Assembly (NCBI RefSeq): GCF_014384785.1
Contig: NZ_JACRSU010000005.1
Span: 62,001-126,000 of the forward strand
Reading direction: 5' to 3'
From: Congzhengia minquanensis
GTDB lineage: Bacteria > Bacillota > Clostridia > UBA1381 > UBA9506
Length of the DNA stretch: 64,000 bases
Shown here: positions 34,953-44,619 of the stretch, one piece after another
Layout: every line of letters begins with the position of its first letter
Position numbering within the stretch: the stretch's first letter is position 1
The notes under the pieces: model-generated
The model's input: only the letters and a program-made list of their open reading frames with translations
Told to the model about the DNA's origin: nothing
The model's database searches: none
Made by a program: the position numbers and the translations under genes

Positions 34953-35008
34953 CTCTCTCCTTATAAATTTATTACATATATCAAAACGCACAGAAAGGGG
35001 CGGTGTTC

Positions 35009-35083
35009 TTGAAGGTGGTTGTCCTACAGTTTCCAAAAGTTATCACAGGAATTTTAAAGTCTATACTTAGGATAAAGAGTTGA
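35009..35083 (+). CDS. spoVM: SpoVM-like 24-residue spore coat anchor peptide
   Basis: TTG-initiated 24-codon gene with AAAGGGG 8 nt upstream. The product begins MKVVVLQFPKVITGILKS and ends with a basic tail (ILRIKS). This lines up without gaps with Bacillus subtilis SpoVM (MKFYTIKLPKFLGGIVRA...): Met1-Lys2, Pro9-Lys10, Gly14-Ile15 and Leu20 coincide, and most other positions are conservative. SpoVM is an amphipathic helix that recognises the convex forespore membrane and anchors SpoIVA. A strong terminator starts 6 nt after the stop, so the gene is bounded. It is too short for standard gene finders. Confidence 0.75.
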   Translation: MKVVVLQFPKVITGILKSILRIKS

Positions 35084-35089
35084 TACATA

Positions 35090-35119
35090 ACACCCCGCCG
35101 GGACATCCCGGCGGGGTGT
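35090..35119 (+). terminator. strong terminator after the spoVM-like gene
   Basis: A 13-bp perfect stem (35090-35102 with 35107-35119), a 4-nt loop and TTTTATTTTT after it. The stem is very GC-rich. Confidence 0.9.
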
Positions 35120-35187
35120 TTTTATTTTTCCTAAAATAGAAATATTTTTTAAAATTTTGTATTATTTTATGTTTGTTTTCATATCGG

Positions 35188-35216
35188 TTGCAGTTTTTTT
35201 CTTTGCCTGCTATAAT
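35188..35216 (+). promoter_or_regulatory. promoter of the UroD-like gene
   Basis: TTGCAG (35188-35193), 17-bp spacer, TATAAT (35211-35216), with a TGC extension just before the -10. The start would be near 35223, giving a short leader to the TTG start at 35266. Confidence 0.65.
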
Positions 35217-35265
35217 AAAAAACAGTGAAATAATATTGAAATTCTATGAAAAGAGGGAGTTAATT

Positions 35266-36336
35266 TTGACAGGAAAAGAACGAATTACCCGAATTTTAAA
35301 TCATCAGCCGGTGGACCGGGTCGGGCTGTTTGAACATTTTTGGGACGATACATACAAGGCCTGGACGGCTGAAGGACATATAAATAACGGCGAACCCTTT
35401 GAAGACCATTTTGGCTACGACATACAGACCTTTTGGGCATTTAATCTTGTTGCTGATTTCAATTTTGAAACAAAGGTCATTTCTGAAAACGAAGATACCG
35501 TTACCCTGCTGGACGGGAACGGCGCAATTCTGCGCCGCCACAAGCTGCACGACTCTACGCCGGAGCATGTTGACTTTAACGTAAAAGACCGGGAGGGTTG
35601 GGAAAAGCTTAAACCCATGCTCACGCCGGACCCACGGAGAATCAATTTTGAGGGGTATCGGAACGCAAAAAAAGCTGCCGAAGAGGCAGGTCGTTTTTTC
35701 GTATGGAGCGGCGTTAACGTATTTGAGTGCATACACCCCGTCTGCGGGCACGAAAACATGTTGGTCGGCATGGCGCTTGATCCGGATTGGGTAACAGATA
35801 TGGTAGACACCTATGCCAAGCTCACCGTTGACCTGCAAAAAATGCTCTTTGAGCAGGAGGGGTACCCCGACGGTATTTGGTTCTATGAAGATATGGGATA
35901 TAAAGGAAGCCCGTTTATGTCCCCGGACATGTACCGCGAAATCATCAAGCCGGGCCACATTTACACCATTGACTATGCCAAAAGCCTGAACTTGCCGGTT
36001 ATTATGCACTCCTGCGGCTTTGTTGAGCCCCTGCTTCCGGATATGATTGACGCCGGCATTAACTGCCTGCAAGCGCTGGAGGTTAAGGCCGGAATGGATT
36101 TAATAAAGCTGCACGAGCTCTACGGAGATAAAATTGCCTTTATGGGCGGCTTGGATGTTCGTGCTCTTTACAGCAACGACCGGGAAGTTATTTTAAAAGA
36201 ACTGGAAGCGAAGCTCCCAATTGTGAAACAGGGATTTAACTATATTATACATAGCGACCATTCCATTCCCAAAACGGTGAATTACGAGAGCTATTGCTAT
36301 TTTGTTGAAAAGGCGTTAGAGCTGGGAACTTATTAA
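35266..36336 (+). CDS. uroporphyrinogen decarboxylase-fold protein (methyltransferase-like)
   Basis: A 356-residue protein of the UroD superfamily. TGKERITRILNHQPVDRVGL is the typical N-terminus of the MtaA/CmuA-like branch. MHSCGFVEPLLPDMIDAGIN (about residue 245) has the His-x-Cys used by zinc methyltransferases, and FIMGGLDVR-type and IIHSDHSIP segments follow. It is probably a corrinoid- or methyl-transfer-linked enzyme and not part of haem synthesis, because no hem genes are near. TTG 35266 is chosen (AGAGGGA about 8 nt upstream); the frame continues upstream through the promoter. It appears to be a single-gene unit. Confidence 0.82.
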   Translation: MTGKERITRILNHQPVDRVGLFEHFWDDTYKAWTAEGHINNGEPFEDHFGYDIQTFWAFNLVADFNFETKVISENEDTVTLLDGNGAILRRHKLHDSTPEHVDFNVKDREGWEKLKPMLTPDPRRINFEGYRNAKKAAEEAGRFFVWSGVNVFECIHPVCGHENMLVGMALDPDWVTDMVDTYAKLTVDLQKMLFEQEGYPDGIWFYEDMGYKGSPFMSPDMYREIIKPGHIYTIDYAKSLNLPVIMHSCGFVEPLLPDMIDAGINCLQALEVKAGMDLIKLHELYGDKIAFMGGLDVRALYSNDREVILKELEAKLPIVKQGFNYIIHSDHSIPKTVNYESYCYFVEKALELGTY

Positions 36337-36378
36337 GCCTTTGTGGTTTACACAAATTATACTGTATTTTCGTAAAAA

Positions 36379-36405
36379 AACCGCTGACTTATGTTGTCAG
36401 CGGTT
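36379..36405. terminator. bidirectional terminator
   Basis: A 10-bp perfect stem (36379-36388 with 36396-36405) with A-tract before and T-tract after, between the convergent UroD-like and M23 peptidase genes. Confidence 0.85.
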
Positions 36406-36412
36406 CTTTTAT

Positions 36413-37876
36413 TTACTTTATATAATTCATGGGATCCTGCGCTTCGCCGTCTGCCCGGACTTCAAAGTGCAGGTGCGGCCCGGTGCTTCTGCCCGTGCTG
36501 CCGACTCTTGCAATTAAATCGCCCTTTGCCACCACGTCGCCGGGGGATACTAAAATCTCAGAGCAGTGGGCGTAATATGTCACAAATCCATTCCCGTGGT
36601 CAATGGAGATAAAGTTTCCATATCCGTTATTTTTAAACTGCGCCTCCGTCACAATGCCGTTGTCCGACGCATAAATCGGCGTGCCGGTAGAAGCGCCCAA
36701 ATCAATGCCGGCATGCATTCTGCCCCATCTTGCACCAAAGGGCGAGGTCAGCGTTCCGCTGGTTGGCACTGCAAATTCTCCCGTTCCTACAGACGGCGGA
36801 AGCTCTTTCGTTCCCACCCGCTCTACCTGTGTTACAGGCTCTTTTAAAATGTCGTTTTTCAATACGGTTTCTTCAACGGTAACTCCGTCAATTTTCGTAA
36901 TATAAGAATCAACAAATTTTAACCCATTTACACCCTCGGTGTCAACTTCCGTTTTGCCCTGATAGAGGGTGTCGTCTTCATTTGATATGGTTGCAAACGG
37001 AATTTCAAACTCCCCGTTAACATGTTCTACGGTTTTAACCGACAAAACTGGCTCGCCGGTATAAATTTTCAGCGTCTGGCCCGCAAGGCTTGTTTGGTCT
37101 GCAAGCTGGTTGTCCGCTAAAATGCTCTCAGCTGTGGTATCAAAATTTGCCGCAATGTCTTCTAAGCTTTCACCATCCTGCACCTCATAGGACACAAATT
37201 TGCCCGCCAAAAGCTCTGCATACACGCTGTCTGCCGTTTTAACCGTATCTTTCACCACATGTGTGGGCGTTATTTTCACCTCTTGTGCAAATTCTGCCGT
37301 AACGTTTTCGTTGCCTGCGGTAAAGCCCGCCAAATACTGTTCGAGCAAACGCTCCGCATCCTCCTGAGTGGGCAGCGCCGCGAAATATACACCGTCATAT
37401 GTGATGCTAAAACCTTCTGTCATTTCCTCAGAGGTGGATTTTAAATTCTCCGCAAGCTCTTCCTTTTCCGTAAAGCTGTCCTTTTTAATCAGTTCCACCT
37501 GAAAGCTCTCTTTTCCGCTGGGCTCAAACTCCACGTCGGCAATGTCTTTCACCTCGGTTTTCACTTCGTCCAGCACTTCGTAAAACTCGCTTTTCGCCGC
37601 CACTGTTCCCACTACTGTGTTGTCCACCTTTACCGTATAGCCCAGTGAAAAGGAGGAAGCAACTACCGCACAGGCTACTGCTGTGCCTGCAATTGCCGCA
37701 GTTGTTCCGGCAAAAATTTTTAGCTTCTTTCTGTTAAAAATCCAATTTCTTTTTTGAATTTCTGTATGGTTTGTTCCATTTTTGTCCTTCGCGCCCATTG
37801 GTTCGTTTGCGCTGTAATACTTTTTCGGCACCTGTATGACCTTTGTGGTCTGTGCCCGTTCAGTATTCTGAATCAT
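36413..37876 (-). CDS. LysM-G5-M23 cell wall endopeptidase
   Basis: A 487-residue membrane-anchored peptidoglycan peptidase. A cytoplasmic N-terminus of about 45 residues precedes one membrane segment (FAGTTAAIAGTAVACAVVAS). LysM follows at about 235-285 (YEVQDGESLEDIAANFDTTA), then G5 at about 290-365 and M23 at about 380-485. The M23 zinc site is complete: HAGIDLG and HLHFEV. It probably cuts peptide cross-links during growth or engulfment. ATG 37876 is preferred because GAGGGTG overlaps the upstream GTG 37888. A WalR-like box lies upstream. Confidence 0.92.
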   Translation of the reverse strand: MIQNTERAQTTKVIQVPKKYYSANEPMGAKDKNGTNHTEIQKRNWIFNRKKLKIFAGTTAAIAGTAVACAVVASSFSLGYTVKVDNTVVGTVAAKSEFYEVLDEVKTEVKDIADVEFEPSGKESFQVELIKKDSFTEKEELAENLKSTSEEMTEGFSITYDGVYFAALPTQEDAERLLEQYLAGFTAGNENVTAEFAQEVKITPTHVVKDTVKTADSVYAELLAGKFVSYEVQDGESLEDIAANFDTTAESILADNQLADQTSLAGQTLKIYTGEPVLSVKTVEHVNGEFEIPFATISNEDDTLYQGKTEVDTEGVNGLKFVDSYITKIDGVTVEETVLKNDILKEPVTQVERVGTKELPPSVGTGEFAVPTSGTLTSPFGARWGRMHAGIDLGASTGTPIYASDNGIVTEAQFKNNGYGNFISIDHGNGFVTYYAHCSEILVSPGDVVAKGDLIARVGSTGRSTGPHLHFEVRADGEAQDPMNYIK

Positions 37877-37919
37877 TGAATGAATCACCCTCGTTTTTTT
37901 AATTACAGTAACAGTATAT

Positions 37920-37953
37920 GTAATAATAACAAAATTATTACGAAGTTGTTACA
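37920..37953 (-). promoter_or_regulatory. WalR-like box and nested inverted repeat
   Basis: On the minus strand TGTAAC (37953-37948), five bases, then CGTAAT (37942-37937) match the WalR direct repeat TGTWAH-N5-TGTWAH with one mismatch. A perfect inverted repeat GTAATAAT/ATTATTAC with a 6-bp spacer (37920-37941) overlaps it. WalR controls cell wall hydrolase genes, which fits the gene downstream, but the region is AT-rich. Confidence 0.4.
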
Positions 37954-38025
37954 TATAATATACAATATATTAAATAAAAAATCAAGGGCTATTTTGTAAA
38001 TTAATTATGAACTCGCAAATTACGT

Positions 38026-39894
38026 CTATTTTTCTTTATTCTCAACCATATTTTGCCCCTCTTTTTTCAAAGCTACAAAGGTGTGTTCCGGCAGGGCAAG
38101 CATGTTATTTTGGAAATTGATGTGTTCTCCCCCATAAATTGTTACAAAATCCGAGCTTAATTTCACAATTTCTTCATAAGAACCCATATTTATCGCAAAC
38201 AGCAAGGCGCCACGGGTGAAAATTACCGTGTGTTCCCCGGCAGCAAAACATTCTGCGGGCATAGAAAAATCCTCCCGGTATTGTTTTCTTAACTTTCCCA
38301 GGCCTTGAAAAAAATCAATCAGCTCAAAATCCTCGCGGCCGTAAGGAAAGCCCATTCTGCAATATGGGTCCCGAAAACCGGTAAGCCCTGCCTCGTCACC
38401 ATAATAAATGCTGGGAATTCCCGGCAGAGCAAACTGCAAAAATGCCGCCGCCATGAAGCCCGCCTTTCCCCGGTTATATTCTTCTTCCGTTAAATGATAC
38501 TCCGCGGCCTCGCTGTGAGCCACGTTGTGGGTAACGCCAAGCACGTTGATAATCCGCTCTGTGTCGTGGGTAGATAAAATGTTCATCAAACAGTTTAGCA
38601 CCGGCGCGGGGTAATTTTCCATAATTTCTGTAATCCGGCTGCAAAACAGTTTTGCGCCGCCGGTCTTTACATAGTCGATAACGGCGTTTCGCCAGGGATA
38701 GTTCATCACGCTGTCCAGCTGGTTTCCCAAAAGATACCGCCGGCGTACACCATACGCAAACTTGTTGGTTGCATCCTCCCACACCTCGCCGATAATCAGT
38801 GCGTCGGGATCGGTTTGTTTCACACGGTTTCTTAAAGCGTCTAAAAATCCGTCCGGCAGTTCGTCCGCCACGTCTAGCCGCCAGCCGGAAGCGCCCAGGT
38901 CCTGCCAGTAGGAAAGCACCCCCTCTTCTCCGGTGATGAAGTTTAAAAAGTCCGGTTCGGTTTCGTTGACGTTGGGCAGGGTTTCAAATCCCCACCAGCA
39001 GTCATAACCAATTTCAGAGTCGTTGAACTGATACCAATTGTAATAGGGAGATGCGCTTCCCTGCCACGCGCCGATCGAATCGTAATGGCCAAATTTGTTA
39101 AAATAAATGCTGTCTGCACCGGTGTGGCTGAACACCCCGTCTAAAATCACGCGGATTCCAGCCTCCCGGAAACGGGAGCATAGCTCTTTAAAATCTTCAT
39201 TTGTTCCAAGATAGGGGTCAACCTTCGTGTAGTCTGCCGTGCTGTAACGGTGATTTTCGGGGCTTTCAAAAATGGGATTTAAGTAAATCACGTCAACGCC
39301 TAAGGATTTGATATAATCGATCCGTTCCGCAATCCCTTTTAAATTGCCGCAAAAAAAATCGTTTCCTTTATATTCCGGATTGTCATAAATAAAATCCGGC
39401 ACTTCAAACCAGGATTCATGAATTTTCCGTTCATTTTTTGCGGTCTGCGGCATATAATTATCACTGCGGCAAAATCTGTCCGGAAAGATTTGATACATCA
39501 CTGCCCCCTTTGCCCACTCCGGCGTTTGAAAGCCTTTGTCATAAACCGTCAGCTGCCATTCATCCAGCCAATCTTCTATGAAAGCGGTGCCGTCTTTTTT
39601 TCCGCAAAACCGTTTTCCGCCCGGATAAGAAAACTCAAACCGGTAAAAATAAAGACCGCTTGCTGAAAATGAAAGCCGGCATGAAAAACGCAGATAGTCA
39701 CCCGTTTCGCAAACATAGTCCATGTTTACATAGCAGGGATCTGCAGCCGCGTCTTTCCGGTACGAAAAAAACACCTCCAGCGGTTCCTCGCTTTTTAAAA
39801 TGTCGATGGAAAAGGTGCAGCTTTCTTCTGTGGGCAAAGCGCCGAAAGGATTTTTATAAATTTTATTTTTTGAATTGTAAATAATTCGTTCCAA
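38026..39894 (-). CDS. GH13 alpha-glycosidase (neopullulanase/cyclomaltodextrinase-like)
   Basis: A 622-residue enzyme. Residues about 1-120 are a beta-sandwich like CBM34 (FSIDILKSEEPLEVFFSYR). The GH13 barrel follows from YQIFPDRFCRSDN. DVIYLNPIFESPENHRY, DGVFSHTGADS, WRLDVADELP (nucleophile Asp), IGEVWED (acid Glu) and STHDTERI are the conserved regions, with all three catalytic acids intact. A short C-terminal beta domain closes it. There is no signal peptide, so it probably trims maltodextrins or glycogen inside the cell. It is divergent from the glg operon, with 249 bp between them. Confidence 0.9.
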   Translation of the reverse strand: MERIIYNSKNKIYKNPFGALPTEESCTFSIDILKSEEPLEVFFSYRKDAAADPCYVNMDYVCETGDYLRFSCRLSFSASGLYFYRFEFSYPGGKRFCGKKDGTAFIEDWLDEWQLTVYDKGFQTPEWAKGAVMYQIFPDRFCRSDNYMPQTAKNERKIHESWFEVPDFIYDNPEYKGNDFFCGNLKGIAERIDYIKSLGVDVIYLNPIFESPENHRYSTADYTKVDPYLGTNEDFKELCSRFREAGIRVILDGVFSHTGADSIYFNKFGHYDSIGAWQGSASPYYNWYQFNDSEIGYDCWWGFETLPNVNETEPDFLNFITGEEGVLSYWQDLGASGWRLDVADELPDGFLDALRNRVKQTDPDALIIGEVWEDATNKFAYGVRRRYLLGNQLDSVMNYPWRNAVIDYVKTGGAKLFCSRITEIMENYPAPVLNCLMNILSTHDTERIINVLGVTHNVAHSEAAEYHLTEEEYNRGKAGFMAAAFLQFALPGIPSIYYGDEAGLTGFRDPYCRMGFPYGREDFELIDFFQGLGKLRKQYREDFSMPAECFAAGEHTVIFTRGALLFAINMGSYEEIVKLSSDFVTIYGGEHINFQNNMLALPEHTFVALKKEGQNMVENKEK

Positions 39895-40143
39895 ATATCG
39901 TCACATCTCTCTAGGATAAAATTTTATATAAAAAGAATACTATTATTATGCCGTTTTGTCAACCATATATGCTGGCACAGAGATTGCGGCCGACAATTTA
40001 ATTGTTAATTCTTTATAAAAACTATGTAAAATTTTTAATTTAATTATTAATATTCTACAAAAATTACTTTTATTTTAAATTATTTTATGATATACTAAGA
40101 TATATATATTTGTTGCAGACACACCAAACGGAGGATACAAACT

Positions 40144-42126
40144 ATGAACAACAGCGACAACAGCCTGGCAGAATATCTATTTCACGAAGGGACCAATTTT
40201 TGTTCCTATGACTATTTGGGCGCACATTTTGTCAGCGATACCATGTGTGCATTCCGTGTCTGGGCTCCTGCCGCAAGCGCGGTTTTCATAACAGGCGACT
40301 TCTGCGGCTGGGCGGAAGACAAATATGAAGCCCACAGAATTACCCAGGGCGGCATTTTTGAATGTATCATCGACGGAATTCAAGAATTTGATTGCTATAA
40401 ATTTATTATAAAAACACAAAACGGCGACACGCTTTATAAAGCCGACCCCTATGCCGTTCACAGCGAAACCCGTCCGGGCACAGCCTCAAAGGTATATGAC
40501 CTGTCCGGCTATTGCTGGAAAGACTTAAAATGGATGAACAGCCGCAGGGGCAGCCTGTTTGACAAGCCTGTGAACATCTACGAACTGCATTTTGGTTCGT
40601 GGAAACGGTATCAAGACGGCAGCGTTTTCAGCTACGACAAAATGGCGGACGAAATCATTCCCTATGTAAAAGACATGGGGTTTACCCACATAGAGCTGAT
40701 GCCCATCAGCGAATATCCTTACGATAAATCCTGGGGCTATCAGGTAACGGGTTACTTCGCCCCCACCTCCCGGTATGGAACGCCAAAAGATTTTATGGCG
40801 TTTGTGGACAAATGCCACCAGGCAGGCATCGGCGTTATTTTAGACTGGGTCCCTGCTCATTTTCCGAAAGACGCCCATGGTCTCAGCGATTTTGACGGCA
40901 CCAGCTGCTATGAATATGAAGATCCTAAAAAGCGGGAACACCCTGACTGGGGCACCCGGATTTTCGATTATGGGAAAAATGAAGTTCGGTGCTTTTTAAT
41001 TTCCAACGCCTGCTACTGGTTTGAAAAATATCATGTTGACGGACTGCGGGTAGACGCAGTTGCCTCCATGCTCTATCTGGACTATGGCAAAAAGCAGGGG
41101 GAATGGACGCCCAACAAGTTCGGAGGCAACGGCAATTTAGAGGCAAAGGAATTTCTGCAAAAATTAAATTCCCGTGTTTTTGAGGCGTTTGGGAACGTGA
41201 TGATGATTGCAGAGGAGTCTACCTCGTGGCCGCTGATTACCTATCCGGTTGATGTGGGCGGCTTAGGCTTTAACTTTAAGTGGAACATGGGCTGGATGAA
41301 CGACTCGCTTCTTTACATGGAGCAGGACCCGTTCTTCCGCAAAGGCGTACACAACAAGCTCACCTTTTCTATGACATATGCATTTTCCGAAAACTTTATT
41401 CTTCCCCTTTCTCACGACGAGGTGGTCCACGGCAAAAAATCGCTGCTTTCAAAAATGCCCGGGGAGGATGACGCAAAGTTTGCAAATCTTAGGGCCTATC
41501 TTGGCTATATGTATGCACACCCCGGCAAAAAACTGTTGTTTATGGGTGCGGAGTTCGGCCAGTTCATTGAATGGAACGAAGAACAGGAGTTAGATTGGAA
41601 CCTGCTTGCCTATAAAACCCACAAACAGCAGCAAGAATATACAAAAGCGTTGTGCCGGTTTTATTTAGAAACCCCGGCGCTGTGGGAATTAGATGTTACC
41701 TGGGAAGGTTTTGAATGGGCCGACGTTGACGACGCGATTAACAACGTCCTTGCCTTTTTCCGGCGGGATAAGGAGGGCAATATGGTTTTGGCTGCTTCAA
41801 ATTTTTCGTCTGTTCATTACACTGACTATAAAATCGGCGTTCCCAGCCGCGGCAATTACACCGAGGTGTTTACAAGCGACGCAGCTGCGTTTGGCGGCAG
41901 CGGAATTCAAAATGGAAAGGTTACGGCGAAAAGCGGCGAAATGCACGGGCAAAAATATTTTATTTCACTAAACCTTGCGCCCTTCTCCACCATTTACCTG
42001 TTCAAGAAAAAACCGGTTAATCGGAAAGCAAAGCCGGTTTCAAAGGACTTAGCAAGCGCTTCTGAAAAAAGCTTGAAAGAGCCCGCAAAAAAAACCAAAC
42101 AAAAAAGAAAGACCAAACAGAAATAA
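40144..42126 (+). CDS. glgB: 1,4-alpha-glucan branching enzyme
   Basis: A 660-residue GH13 enzyme that adds alpha-1,6 branches to glycogen. An N-terminal CBM48 ([20 protein letters not shown]) precedes the barrel. [12 protein letters not shown] has the nucleophile Asp, [10 protein letters not shown] the acid Glu, and [11 protein letters not shown] the third acid. After the normal end (about residue 620) comes a roughly 40-residue tail very rich in Lys ([12 protein letters not shown] at the end), which is unusual. The start follows CGGAGGA. It opens the glgBCDAP run. Confidence 0.95.
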   Translation: MNNSDNSLAEYLFHEGTNFCSYDYLGAHFVSDTMCAFRVWAPAASAVFITGDFCGWAEDKYEAHRITQGGIFECIIDGIQEFDCYKFIIKTQNGDTLYKADPYAVHSETRPGTASKVYDLSGYCWKDLKWMNSRRGSLFDKPVNIYELHFGSWKRYQDGSVFSYDKMADEIIPYVKDMGFTHIELMPISEYPYDKSWGYQVTGYFAPTSRYGTPKDFMAFVDKCHQAGIGVILDWVPAHFPKDAHGLSDFDGTSCYEYEDPKKREHPDWGTRIFDYGKNEVRCFLISNACYWFEKYHVDGLRVDAVASMLYLDYGKKQGEWTPNKFGGNGNLEAKEFLQKLNSRVFEAFGNVMMIAEESTSWPLITYPVDVGGLGFNFKWNMGWMNDSLLYMEQDPFFRKGVHNKLTFSMTYAFSENFILPLSHDEVVHGKKSLLSKMPGEDDAKFANLRAYLGYMYAHPGKKLLFMGAEFGQFIEWNEEQELDWNLLAYKTHKQQQEYTKALCRFYLETPALWELDVTWEGFEWADVDDAINNVLAFFRRDKEGNMVLAASNFSSVHYTDYKIGVPSRGNYTEVFTSDAAAFGGSGIQNGKVTAKSGEMHGQKYFISLNLAPFSTIYLFKKKPVNRKAKPVSKDLASASEKSLKEPAKKTKQKRKTKQK

Positions 42127-42143
42127 AACAGGAGGTTTTTGTC

Positions 42144-43352
42144 ATGGCAATAAAAAAAGAAATGATCGCAATGTTGCTGGCCGGCGGACAGGGGAGCAGG
42201 CTCTTTGTTTTAACAAACAACAGGGCCAAGCCGGCAGTGCCCTTTGGCGGCAAATACAGGATAATTGATTTTACGCTGTCGAATTGCTCTAATTCCGGCA
42301 TTGACACGGTGGGTGTTTTAACGCAGTATAAACCAATGGAGCTAAATGCCTATATCGGCACTGGCCAGCCCTGGGATTTAGACCGCATGAACGGCGGAAT
42401 TCAGGTGCTGCCCCCCTATGTGACGGGGGACGACGGGCAGTGGTATAAAGGCACGGCAAATGCCATTTATCAGAACATGCAGTTTATTGAGCAATATTCC
42501 CCGTCCTATGTGCTGGTTTTATCCGGCGACCACGTTTATAAAATGGACTATGCAAAAATGCTTGCGTTCCACAAAGAGCGGCAGGCCGACGCCACCATCG
42601 CCGTGATGGACGTTCCCATTGATGAAGCTTCGGCATATGGCATTATGAACACGAAAGACGACCTCTCCATTTATGAATTTGAAGAAAAGCCCAAACAGCC
42701 GAAGTCCACCAAGGCTTCCATGGGCGTTTATATCTTCACCTGGGAAAAATTGAAAAAATATTTGATCGAGGACGAACACAGTGAAGGCTCTGCAAATGAC
42801 TTTGGCAAAAACATCATTCCCGCCATGCTTCGCTGCGGCGAGCGCATGTTTGCCTATCCCTTTGACGGCTACTGGAAAGACGTGGGAACCATTAACAACT
42901 TATGGGAAGCAAATATGGATTTATTAAACCCCACCATCTCTTTAAACTTAAGCGACCCCCTGTGGAGAATTTACTGCCGCCATTCCATGACCACGCCGCA
43001 GTATGTGGGTTCTCACGCGGTTTTAAAAAATTCCATGATCACAGAAGGCTGTGAGGTAGACGCCATTGTGAACAACTCCATTCTGTTTTCTGACGTAACC
43101 GCAGAAGAAGATGCTCAGGTTTGCTATTCGGTTGTAATGCGCAGCGCCAAAATCGGCAGGGGTGCTAAGGTGCGCTATGCCATTGTGGCAGACAACGCAG
43201 TAATTGAAGACGGCGCCGTTGTCGGCGCTCCGCCGGAAGACTATCCAGACAGGGACAACTGGGGCATTGCCGTTGTCGGCCAGGGCGCAGTGGTGCGTTC
43301 CGGCGAGGTCGTGCTTCCGAAACAAATGTTAATGCCCGGCCAGGGGAAATGA
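42144..43352 (+). CDS. glgC: glucose-1-phosphate adenylyltransferase, catalytic subunit
   Basis: A 402-residue nucleotidyltransferase that makes ADP-glucose, the committed step of glycogen synthesis. [10 protein letters not shown] binds the nucleotide, followed by [15 protein letters not shown]. Later segments are [19 protein letters not shown] and [11 protein letters not shown]. The C-terminal beta-helix carries the regulatory region. The position after GSRL is Phe, where Gly or other small residues are common. The start follows AGGAGG, 18 nt after glgB. Confidence 0.95.
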   Translation: MAIKKEMIAMLLAGGQGSRLFVLTNNRAKPAVPFGGKYRIIDFTLSNCSNSGIDTVGVLTQYKPMELNAYIGTGQPWDLDRMNGGIQVLPPYVTGDDGQWYKGTANAIYQNMQFIEQYSPSYVLVLSGDHVYKMDYAKMLAFHKERQADATIAVMDVPIDEASAYGIMNTKDDLSIYEFEEKPKQPKSTKASMGVYIFTWEKLKKYLIEDEHSEGSANDFGKNIIPAMLRCGERMFAYPFDGYWKDVGTINNLWEANMDLLNPTISLNLSDPLWRIYCRHSMTTPQYVGSHAVLKNSMITEGCEVDAIVNNSILFSDVTAEEDAQVCYSVVMRSAKIGRGAKVRYAIVADNAVIEDGAVVGAPPEDYPDRDNWGIAVVGQGAVVRSGEVVLPKQMLMPGQGK

Positions 43353-43406
43353 AAATAAGCGAAAAATATAGCCGCAGAAAAGAAGCGGCGGAAACGGAGT
43401 TTTAGT

Positions 43407-44519
43407 ATGAATGCATTTTGTATATTATTCACTGATACGTATGATAACAGCGACAGCAAAATTAATGAGCTGTCAAATGCAAGAACGCTTGCATCGATCC
43501 CGTTTGGCGGAAGATACCGTTTAATCGACTTTATGCTCTCGTCGTTGGTGGGCGCCCGGGTGGGAGATATCGGGATTATCACAAAAAGCAAGTACGGCTC
43601 CCTGATGGATCACGTAGGCTGGGGAAAAGACTGGGATTTGAACCGCAAAAACGGCGGGCTTAAAATCCTCACTCCCTTTGCAAACGACTCCATTCAATAC
43701 AGCGACAACCAGTTTGATATTTTAAGAAGCGTCCACGGCTATATAGACAACATGCTGGAGGAATACTGCATCATTGCGGACTCTAACATGGTAATCAACT
43801 TAGATTTTAACAAGGTGTTTGAAGCCCATCAAAAAAACGGCGCGGATTTAACTGTGCTGTGCCAACAGGCTGTGCCGAAGTCCAATGACATGGAGCTGCG
43901 GTTAGAAGAAAGCGGAAAAATAAGCGACGTTTTGGTTCACACCGCCAGCGGTTCCAATGAAAAGACGGTTGCTTTAAATATATTTTTATTAAAAAAATCG
44001 CTCCTGCGGGAGTTGATCGACTGGGGCGTAACCTATGGCTGGAAAGCGTTTGGCAAAGATGTTATTACGAAAAAATTAAACGAGCTGAACATATTTGGCT
44101 ATCAGCACACGGGCTACTGCAAATTGATTGACAGCTTAGAGGTATATCTGTCCTCTAATTTAGAAATGCTAAATAGTAGCATAAGACACGAAATTTTTAA
44201 CAGCGACCAGCCGATTTTAACACGGATTAAAGATACAGTTCCCACAAAATACGGCGACAACGCCAATGTGAAAAACAGTTATATTGCCGACGGGTGCGTA
44301 ATCGACGGCGAGGTGGAGAACAGCATTATTTTTAGAAACGTTCGGATTGAAAAGGGCGCGCGCATTCATAACTCCGTGGTCATGCAAAACACCATTGTTG
44401 AAGAAAATTCATCTCTAAACAGCGTTATATCGGATAAAAACGTGCGGATTACCGCCAACAAAACCTTGTCCGGCTGCGACACGCTGCCGGTGGTAATTCA
44501 CAAAGGTAAAATTGTTTAA
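43407..44519 (+). CDS. glgD: glucose-1-phosphate adenylyltransferase regulatory subunit
   Basis: A 370-residue GlgC paralogue. It keeps ASIPFGGRYRLIDFMLS and the beta-helix but has lost the GGxGxRL nucleotide loop (the N-terminus reads AFCILFTDTYDNSD). This matches Firmicute GlgD, which joins GlgC in a more active heterotetramer and is not catalytic alone. It lies 54 nt after glgC. An internal promoter follows it. Confidence 0.92.
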   Translation: MNAFCILFTDTYDNSDSKINELSNARTLASIPFGGRYRLIDFMLSSLVGARVGDIGIITKSKYGSLMDHVGWGKDWDLNRKNGGLKILTPFANDSIQYSDNQFDILRSVHGYIDNMLEEYCIIADSNMVINLDFNKVFEAHQKNGADLTVLCQQAVPKSNDMELRLEESGKISDVLVHTASGSNEKTVALNIFLLKKSLLRELIDWGVTYGWKAFGKDVITKKLNELNIFGYQHTGYCKLIDSLEVYLSSNLEMLNSSIRHEIFNSDQPILTRIKDTVPTKYGDNANVKNSYIADGCVIDGEVENSIIFRNVRIEKGARIHNSVVMQNTIVEENSSLNSVISDKNVRITANKTLSGCDTLPVVIHKGKIV

Positions 44520-44560
44520 TAAACCGCGTTATAAAAATGGTTCTTTGTTTGTTTTTCGAA

Positions 44561-44589
44561 TTGACAGTAAATTGCAATTCACTTAAAAT
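44561..44589 (+). promoter_or_regulatory. internal promoter before glgA
   Basis: TTGACA (44561-44566), 17-bp spacer, TAAAAT (44584-44589), in the 100-bp gap between glgD and glgA. It would allow glgA-glgP to be transcribed separately from glgBCD. Confidence 0.6.
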
Positions 44590-44619
44590 AAAAGTATTGA
44601 AATATTGGGAGTGATACCA

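Noticed and set aside
34961..34982. Sigma-E-like promoter for the spoVM-like gene (TTATAAAT and CATATATC)
   Set aside because: The two elements are only 6 bp apart, far from the roughly 14 bp needed.
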